The notes beneath the pieces are model-generated. The model was given only the letters and a program-made list of their open reading frames with translations, had not been told where the DNA came from and searched no databases. A DNA stretch of 64,000 nucleotides, taken from contig CM060962.1 of assembly GCA_030765045.1 (NCBI GenBank), forward strand, positions 143,530,525-143,594,524, given 5' to 3'. Shown here in pieces: positions 56,410-64,000 of the stretch. Positions within the stretch are counted from its first letter, which is position 1; each line of letters begins with the position of its first letter. This DNA comes from Tenodera sinensis. Taxonomy: Eukaryota > Arthropoda > Insecta > Mantodea > Mantidae. The translations under genes were made by a program, and so were the position numbers.

Positions 56410-57706
56410 TGTAATTCTAACTATAACACAGATAATACAGTAAATAGCACATGACGAAAGACCAACTTCACCTGGGCTACAGCAAACAACTACTGACCAT
56501 ATGTGCTCAGCTTAGAACAGAATTGGCAACATAGTTGAAAATGCAGCGCATGCATATGGAGAGGAACCCTATAATTGGTGCTAGTAGACAATTTCCACCC
56601 TTTGCTGTGCTAGTCAACCCGGCACTGCAAATCTTGCCTGATTTTCATTTATTTTCTGTCATGTCATGTTTCGCATGCAGCAAAGCTCTAAGAAACAACA
56701 GTAAACTGTATTTATTAAAAATGATGAGACATAAAATTAAAATGTCAATGTATTCATTGAAAATGAATCAAAATAGCTTCCTTTACTGTGGAAATTCACA
56801 GCACCTACGGTAGTACTGGTAAAGGTGGCCATTCTGATGTGTAACTATCTCTTTCTTTACACTCATGAAACATCAGGGCCAGAGATACAGCAGCTGTGCA
56901 ATAGGTCTTATTTTATTGAGCAACACTGAGTAGACATTATTCAAAGTGGAAGTAACACATGCTACCAACTCCAAATAAGAAAAGTATTCTGCTGAGTTAT
57001 ATGTGCCACAGTATACAATGCATGATCCCATGAAGAGAACTTCGAAAAATAAATATTTTCACTCTGAGACTACAAATGAAATTTGGACAGCCACCAGATT
57101 GTACATCCCTCATTACTACAAAACATTCTTAACTTTATATGACAGAAGAAAGTTCTCGTATTTACTTAATTCCATATATTTCATGAAAGATTACTGAAAA
57201 GTATAATAAAGAGTGATATATGGCATACTGCATACTGGTATCTTTTACCATTCAATAGTCAAATGTGGCATTTTCCAATTCTCAAAGCTCAGCAAGCATG
57301 GCTTTCTTTTGCTAAGATTTGGTGACTTTATATATGCATTGCACTAATTTGTAACTGTAGCACATAGACAGCACCTTTAGATTCCAAGTTAATATCAATT
57401 AGACCTCAATAGTTTCATTTCTACTCCACTCTAGCATGATAACATTGATGGCCAGTGGCCAAGTATAAATAAAAAAATGCTGCCCTGTTTACTTTCCAAC
57501 CCTTCATATCTGTTCTATATACCCTTTAGTTTAAAAACAAAAGAACTCTTTAAAACTGACTACTTACAATGAAGCACAAGACTTTGACATATGGTGAGAA
57601 ACTTTGAGTTGAAATTAACACTTTGTGCTTCACTAACCACTTTACTTCCAACCAGTTTAATTAACATGATGAGAACATACACATCCCCATTCAAAGGTTA
57701 TCTTAA

Positions 57707-59228
57707 CCCTTTGCAGTCGTATGTCGATATATGATCGACACGACAGTAATGCCTGTACGGTCGTATGTTGACATATGATCGACAGCAAAGCTCTTCACGT
57801 TTTCTCATCTTAGTTACAAGAAGTAACACTTCTGGCAGCATGTTACAGGCATCATAGTGTTCATGGAAGCTTTACCCAGCCTATACTGCCATCTGTTCGG
57901 AAATTATTTTAACTATTTCAACATACAGGGGAAATGTTTCTGTCTGGGATGCACAGTATTTTGCAATGCCTTCCAGTGCGTATAAACTGGGTCCTTCTGA
58001 AATTAGAAAACGAAAGTTTGATGTGTTGTGCGATGAACATGTGGAAGAATTAAGGTTAATGATTCAATCTGAGTTGGATGCAGTGAGTGATGACGATGTG
58101 GACAATGAATTTGAAGAGGATAATGATGTGGAAGTATCCGATGCTGAGGAGTCCATAAGTGAGAGTGAAAGCGACACAAGTGCTGCGAATGTTGCGTGTG
58201 CTAATACATGGAAATTGATAGGCAAAACTGACCAGAAACCTAAAGAATATACCTTTTCCAAGAATGTAGGTGCAAAACTGAATCTTGCCTTTGATGCTAA
58301 GCCAATTGAATACTTTTGTTTATTTTTTGCTGATGAGCTAATATCTCAAATTGCTAAGGAAACAAATAGATACGTGAGAGAAAAAACTGCCGTGTTACAA
58401 TTGTCCCCACGCTCTATTTGGAAAACTTGGGCTGATGTATCTGTAGTAGAAATGAAAGGGTTTTTGGGGATAATAAACTTGTACATTTTGTACAAGGTTC
58501 AAAATCCCCAGGCAAGCACCCATCCCTTGTCACATGTACAATACAGAAGGTCACTTGTCGAGAGTCTGGTGAAAGACATAAGCAACCCAAGGCCAAGGTC
58601 ACACCCCAGTGCGGCTGAGAGAGAGGAAAGACTAAACAATGCACCACATTTTATATACCACTTTGAGGGAAAAAACACAAAGACCGTATGGTCTGCAGCA
58701 ATCGAAAACTCAATGGGGCGAGAAAAGAAACTTATTTCTACTGCAACACTTGTGCAAATAAACCGGCCATGTGTATCGGCAAATGTTTCGAGCACTATCA
58801 CACGCTTGTCAATTATAAAAAGTAATTGTTCTGTCATAATGAGAAGTGTGTGATGTGTAAATGTGTACATAGTGTTCGTGTGTCCATTTACATTTTATAT
58901 ACATTACTATTTATGGCCAAACGCTTTTTCATTGCTATGTGTTTTTTATGACATGGGTACTTTATCTCGGTCTAAAGTGTTTACAAACATAAAACAATTA
59001 AAAACTTTCCATATTAGTGGACAGTGTAAGCAGCACAAACTGTTCCAGTATATCCACAATTCTCCGTTTAGCTCAGCTATGTTTGATAACCATCTGCAGT
59101 GTAGGTAAGTACAGTAACATAGGCCACTTTTGCATGAAGTTTTGCTCCCATTTGCGTAGCTCTAGCAGCAAATTTACAGCTCTGTCCTGGCTACGGAAAT
59201 TTCTTCCCAGGACTAAGTCCGCAAAGGG
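57707..59228 (+). mobile_element. piggyBac-like transposon, internally deleted
   Basis: The left end CCCTTTGCAGTCGTATGTCG follows TTAA (57703-57706); the right end, reversed, CCCTTTGCGGACTTAGTCC is followed by TCAA, a changed TTAA. The TTAA target and the CCC ends fit piggyBac. TATGTCGATATATGATCGAC is partly repeated 45 bp further in. The interior encodes a transposase lacking its catalytic middle. Confidence 0.88.
57966..58853 (+). pseudogene. piggyBac-like transposase with deleted catalytic core
   Basis: The N-terminus has an acidic region (DDDVDNEFEEDNDVEVSDAE) and then the conserved start of the DDE_Tnp_1_7 domain: PIEYFCLFFADELISQIAKE, TNRYVREKTAVLQLSPRS and VVEMKGFLGIINLYILYK. After about residue 180 it jumps to the C-terminal part HPLSHVQYRRSLVESLVKDI, so the catalytic Asp residues are missing. 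A further frameshift near 58680 puts the Cys-rich zinc finger in another frame (VCSNRKLNGARKETYFYCNT, then CIGKCFEHYHTL). It could bind ends but not cut. Confidence 0.88.
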
Positions 59229-59569
59229 TCAAACATGAAAATTTGCAACAAATAACTCACCTTACTACCAACAGAAAAGAAATTAGGAAATATTTCCTAG
59301 TTTGTTTTGTTTATTTAATGTAAGAACTTGCCAATGTTTTATTTGCCACTCACTTTTCTGTTGTTTTTACACTGCTTCACCATAAATTAAAAGTCTGTGA
59401 TTTTCAAGCCTCTCTCTCTATCCACACCTGTGTTTGTATCTTGAAGTTCATAAAAATCTTGTGAATGATCAAATAAAATAAAATGTCTGCAAGTTTTCTT
59501 GTTCACTTAACAGTAAACCCTCACACACATTAAGAATCTTAGAAATAAATTATGTGTATGCATACATAC

Positions 59570-61289
59570 CGAAGTGTACAGGATCGACTTGAGTTGAAGT
59601 TGATGCACTGTGTGGTCTCTTCTGGGGTGAGTTTCTGCTCTGTGGTGGCAGGATGATGGGATCTGATTCTGTGGAAGTTACCTTCTGGTTTTCATCAAGC
59701 AAGGTTGATCTCACATCAAGATCAGTTCTGTTTAAATCACAGGTTGTTGGTAATGCACTAAAGCTGCTATTAACAATATTTGGCACTTGAGAAGAACTTG
59801 GAGTTTCAACCTCGTCTATTGGTACACTGCTACCACTGGCCACTGGTACACCCGCACTAGGAATATTGTCACTGCTTTCACATGATTCCACTATGCTGTC
59901 TACACCTTCTTGCACAGATTCACTGTCCTCTGTACCTTGTCCTGTTTCCTCAGAATCAACTGTTTGGTTTTTATGTTCTGCAGCTTTAACTGGACTTCCC
60001 TCAACACTGTCTTGTTGAAGAGTAGATGCAGCGGTCAACACTTCAACAGGTTTGTTTTCATTTATTGAGCAATTTTCCTCAATGGTTTTGGCTAGGATTA
60101 ACACAGCTTCATCACCATCATTCCTTTCCTCCATGGAACTCTGGTTACTGCTTATCAGAATGCCTGTATGTGAGTTTAAGCTTGTAGGCTTGCTTTCTTC
60201 AGACTCTTCTGTTTCCGTTTCTTTCTTTTCAGTGCTGGTTTCAGCAGTATCAGTTGGGGTCAGGTATGCTTCTGATGTGTCACTGTCTATTATCTCCCTT
60301 TCAACCTGAACAGTGACTTCATGGCTCACCAGGCCCAGAGGTACCTCATCTTTTTCTTGCTGTTCCACTGCTTCAACGAAGCTTTCCCCTACAAGATTTT
60401 CCTCAGCTGCTTCTTCCTCATCATTCTTTAATGTTTTAATGCTGTCCTCCTCGTCCTTTTGGCTCGATTCAGTTTCTTCTTTTTGTTCTGGTTCTTCCTG
60501 TTCTGTCTGAGGTACTGCAGTTTCTATATCTAAGTTATTCTCAGTGTTTTCTACAGTATCATACTCAGCTGTTGATTTTGAAGAAGGTAATTCTTCCTCA
60601 TTGCTGCTCTCTTTAGAAACAGTTTCAAGAGCAGAACTTTCTATTGTAGATTGATGGTCTGAGTGCGCTGCTGGTGTTAATGTAAAGATTTGTCCTTGAT
60701 CACTGTCAGGTACAATTTGGTCCTCCGAACTTGGCTGGTTTTCACTGTGTTCCTCTTCAAATTTAGTCTCAGAATCTGAGGCATGACTGTCCTCAAGCGT
60801 CAATGTGGAATCAGGTTTACACACTTCACTATAAAGATTACAAGTACTTGAGCCTATGGACACCACATCACTTGGCACCTTATCTTCCTCCAAACCAAGA
60901 AGTCCATCACCAGCACACTTCTCTCCCAGTTCACTGGGTGAGCCTAGATCACAACTGCAAGCTACTGAACCCACGAGACCTCCCTGCCTTGCATCCTGCT
61001 GAGACTCCTGCAACGAAGGCCCATTAACCTGACTGTTCAGATCACAGCTGCAAACTGCAGTTCCAGTTGTCCCTACAGGTTGTGACTCCTGCATGGGTAC
61101 AGATGAGCTTGGCCAAGATGTGATGGGCGGTCTTGTGTGGTAACCATTAGTATGCTGCTGGTCCCATCCTGAGATGGTGCTGATAGGGCGCTGCTGACGC
61201 ACAGCAGGATCTGTAATGTTGTCAGAACGCTGTCTTTCGTAATGTTCATACATTTGTGCAAACTGCAGCTTGAACTCCTCATATGATAC
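59570..61289 (-). CDS. rg: Neurobeachin large exon: acidic Ser/Glu-rich linker
   Basis: This 1,720-nt exon lies between a TTTCAG acceptor and TTCG|GTATGT donor. It starts VSYEEFKLQFAQMYEHYERQ, continuing the conserved solenoid end of the previous exon (HSK-VSYEEFK). The following 530 or so residues form a low-complexity, acidic linker (runs such as EEPEQKEETESSQKDEEDS) with CSCDL-type repeats near its start. The end, STSTQVDPVHF plus one base, leads into ESKRSKPCQ. In Drosophila the rugose protein anchors PKA (AKAP550); such an anchoring helix would be expected in this region, but I cannot pinpoint it with confidence. Confidence 0.93.
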
Positions 61290-62266
61290 CTGAAATAAGG
61301 CAGATATCCTAAATCAGATATTTTGAAGCAATGCAGACAAGCCCATAAATGTATATATTACCTTAAATTTCAGGTGTATTTGTTTTATAGCAGATATAGA
61401 ACAGCAACATTGGAAAAATCAATTACAGATTTGTGCAAAATAATCTAAAAATGGTATATTTTCAAGAGAATTCTCAAATAAACTGCCCTAGAATTTGTAA
61501 CAACTTCGGGAAAATTTTCTGCAAATAGTTTTAATTTTTATTGCTTCACCTTCTCTTCACATGTTTTATTTAATTGGTGACAACTTTTCCCTGTACTTCT
61601 TTTTGATTGCTATTACCTTTTAAATATTTTACATCTATTGCTTTAAATCTACCTAGGAGTATAACTATTATACCCTTCTGATCAAATATAATAATTTGAA
61701 CAATTACATTATATGCAAAATTTCAATTCTATATGCATAGAGGTTTGCCTAAGAATCTAAACCTCAACATTTTAGAAGTCGCTCCTTATAAGCTACCTTA
61801 ATTTGTACTAGTGAACACACTTACATTGCATATGGGTAAGCAGAAAGAAAAGGGAAGAGGTAATCAGAGAGAAGAGCACTCCACAAATTCAGTGCCTAGC
61901 ATCACAGTAGGATAATGGTTCAAAATTTCAGTACAATATCAAGACATAGATGAGAATTTCGGTGGAACATGATGTTAAGTTGGTAACCATCAGTGAATAG
62001 GAGTGGGAAGTGACTTATAATTTAACATTCCTAATGTTTATGCTTATTATTTTAGGCCTGTACATAATAGTTTGTTTAAAGCTGACTGCAATGAATATCA
62101 GGGAACAATGGGAGAGTGAGTGGGTGGTGGTGTTTAAGGGTCCGTCGACAACTAGGTCATTAGGGCCCGGCTATGGGAGAAATGGCCCAACAAGATTCAG
62201 TACAATTCTTTATGAAGTTTCTTGGAACTAAATAAATTTAGTTCTATTACAAAAGGGACTACTCAC
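61290..62266 (-). other. rg: Intron of neurobeachin (977 bp)
   Basis: The donor is HSK|GTGAGTAG and the acceptor lies before 61289. The stretch is AT-rich. The only notable patch is GC-richer at about 62105-62195 (GGGTCCGTCGACAACTAGG), perhaps a repeat fragment. Confidence 0.85.
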
Positions 62267-62431
62267 CTTGGAATGAACAATAGCAAGAGTATCTACCCAA
62301 ACTCGCCAACCACCATACTCATGTTTGATGGCATGATGCAACAACATACGGAATAACGAGTACACCATATCTGATATCTTCTGTTCTTCTGAGTTCTTTG
62401 GGTGAATATATGCCATTGCAATCAGCCACTC
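62267..62431 (-). CDS. rg: Neurobeachin exon (block EWLIAMAYIHPKNSEEQ)
   Basis: The exon is 165 nt, phase 0 at both ends, after a TTTTACAG acceptor and before AAG|GTGAGT. It encodes 55 residues: EWLIAMAYIHPKNSEEQKIS, DMVYSLFRMLLHHAIKHEYG and GWRVWVDTLAIVHSK. This matches the vertebrate neurobeachin segment EWLISLAYIYPKNSEEQ ... GGWRVWVDTLSIAHSK almost throughout. It is part of the N-terminal armadillo-like solenoid (DUF4704 region). Earlier exons lie beyond the right edge. This exon identifies the gene beyond reasonable doubt. Confidence 0.97.
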
Positions 62432-64000
62432 CTGTAAAATATAGTATATTTGCCTACTCAATTCAATTTATTCATCCTTCAGAACATATACACGTTATGG
62501 ATTCATTCAGTATTATAAAAGGTCAAAATATAATATTATAAAAATATAACATAATTACTTAAAATTATAGCATACAGGTATACAGGTATACAAATAGTTA
62601 AAGTACAATTAATTAATTTAGTAATGCAAAAACTTATCAGTTGAGCAATAGCACTTACCAGAGAATTTCAAGATTTCAAGTCTTGAAACACTGACCAGAT
62701 TTTATATTTTTTATTTCAGCAAGTAATGTGTTGTAACATTTAATATCTCCGTAATAAAAGCTATTTTCAAACAATTTTTTATTCTGTGGGGTTAGATATA
62801 ATTTTGCTTTTTCTCTTGTATTGTGATAATCAATCTCAGAATTTATGGTAAAAATCTTTGATATGTGTTTGCATTTATACAGTTGTTTCATATAAATACA
62901 TACACGTAATGGCAAAATGTTTAATTATTTATGATATGGTTTGCATCTAACAAGAGAAGGTAAATTGAGCATAATTCTAATCACCTTTTTTTGAAACTTG
63001 AATATATTAATTGCTTTGCTACTATTCCCCCAACAATGATATTCCATATGAAATTAGTAAGCAAAATTTTGAAAAATACATGATCCAAAGTGTATTTTTA
63101 CTCACTGCATGTTTTAATAAGTTAATCTGGAAGAAGATTTGACCCAGTCTTTTAATCAATTTGTTAATATGTGGTTTCCAACTCACATTTTCATCAATAC
63201 ATACTCCTAGAAATTTTGACTCATTTAAGTATTTTACATTTGTTTCTTCTGGTTGTATGTTGGGAAAATTTTAATTTTTTGTTATTTTTGTGATGAAATC
63301 CTACAGCTAAACACTTCTCCCTATTTAGGCATAGAATATTTTCTTTAAACAAAGAAAGCTTGTGTGATATAACTGCATTTATAGGTAAATACATATTTTG
63401 TTTGCTTCCTAATACAAACTTGAAACTGAGTTTAATGTTCTGGATATTCACCCTGGAGCAAGAATTTTAAGTTTTACTACACATAAAAATGCATATTTAT
63501 TTTTTTATGTAAATAAATATTTTCAGATATTCCACATTTATTTACACCAAAATAAGGTAAGCCTCTTTTTAAAATACTTTTCAGATATTTACATAAAATT
63601 GTTTAAAGCAGCAGCATAATTATTTTTAACAAGTCACCATCCACTTCTTTAATGCTCAATTACATAGGCCAGTTGTCAAAGTTTGTTATTCATTATTGGC
63701 ACAACTGATATGTCAGCTATAGTATCCCTTCAGTCAGAAGAAATCATAAACATCCAGCTTCCTCAAGCTACATGAACCTGTAAGATGAGAACAGAGAATT
63801 TCTCCACTACCATGTACTTGATTAATCATCTGTTATTGCAACACAGCCACATAGTCCATATACTGATACATGTTAAACTGTATAGTCAATTAGTCATCTG
63901 TGAATCCGCAGAATTTATACAACCTTCTAGCTGTGTTGCGGTGTTGGGAAGAGTTTTGGGTTCACAGTAGGTTAATCATGCCCAGAGAGAAAAATAGTGC
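62432..64000 (-). other. rg: Intron of neurobeachin (upstream side)
   Basis: No further exon is recognised up to the right edge. Apart from the LINE fragment at 62676-63290, 63291-64000 is plain AT-rich sequence. Confidence 0.7.
62676..63290 (-). pseudogene. LINE reverse-transcriptase C-terminal fragment
   Basis: Minus-strand frames give YLNESKFLGVCIDENVSWKP, HINKLIKRLGQIFFQINLL and WIMYFSKFCLLISYGISLLG, then LNILPLRVCIYMKQLYKCKH, HNTREKAKLYLTPQNKKLFE and NSFYYGDIKCYNTLLAEIKN. This series (FLGVxID, HI..L, YG...WG, YNTR, YNxLP) is the thumb-to-C-terminus of a Jockey/CR1-group LINE common in insects. It is 5' truncated and carries a few stops. Confidence 0.85.

Larger units (their letters stand above)
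48265..59569 (-). other. rg: Intron of neurobeachin (11.3 kb)
   Basis: No host exon is seen. Stretches with nothing recognised are 49535-49886, 53345-54424, 54766-55093, 56412-57700 and 59233-59569. Confidence 0.75.

Noticed and set aside
56535..56813. 92-codon plus-strand frame
   Set aside because: No similarity recognised and it lies in AT-rich intron sequence; a chance open stretch is more likely.

Overview
The window is a slice of a large, AT-rich, transposon-laden animal genome. Split coding exons with consensus splice sites, SINEs, LINEs, Tc1/mariner, hAT, piggyBac and Ty3/Gypsy elements and long microsatellites all say eukaryote. The one host gene found, on the minus strand, is neurobeachin (Drosophila rugose, rg). 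Together with the TE mix this points to an arthropod, most likely an insect with a big genome (cockroach, termite or stick-insect-like). That placement is inference.

Host gene. Six firm exons and one tentative exon of neurobeachin run right to left: 62267-62431, 59570-61289, 48090-48264, 41658-41811, 34138-34317, 19863-20006 and perhaps 10357-10443. Codon phases join without a break from the first to the last. They encode the end of the N-terminal solenoid (EWLIAMAYIHPKNSEEQ), a long acidic Ser/Glu-rich linker and the conserved block before the PH-BEACH domain. Coding sequence is about 4% of the window; everything else is intron. The gene continues off both ends.

Intron content, left to right. 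1-10 kb: a Tc1-like remnant, an I/Jockey-type LINE with endonuclease, reverse transcriptase and RNase H, whose 5' region holds a SINE, a pogo-like deletion derivative and a LINE 3' fragment. 10-20 kb: a LINE gag-like ORF1 broken by a Tc1-like transposon (itself holding a GC-rich MITE) and by an inverted SINE dimer, plus two LINE tails. 20-34 kb: Penelope-like fragments, a SINE running into a 2.2-kb homopurine tract, a hAT remnant, and a young GC-rich Ty3/Gypsy element with near-identical LTRs. 34-41 kb: a stack of nested elements (mariner, SINE, second mariner-like copy, an unclassified 3.7-kb TIR element with 8-bp target duplication, a hAT inside it, a SINE inside that). 44-47 kb: rearranged transposase pieces and two SINEs. 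48-59 kb: TG/CTGT satellite, a Tc1-like transposon split by a Jockey-type LINE, a complete but decayed mariner and an internally deleted piggyBac. 62.7-63.3 kb: a LINE reverse-transcriptase fragment.

Almost every mobile element is broken by stops, frameshifts, deletions or other elements. The Gypsy element is the least decayed. No cellular operon-like system, CRISPR array or functional tRNA gene is present. The most unusual items are the unclassified 36915-40617 element, the inverted SINE dimer, the SINE family with two alternative 3' tails, and a dispersed repeat family that carries a different microsatellite in several copies.
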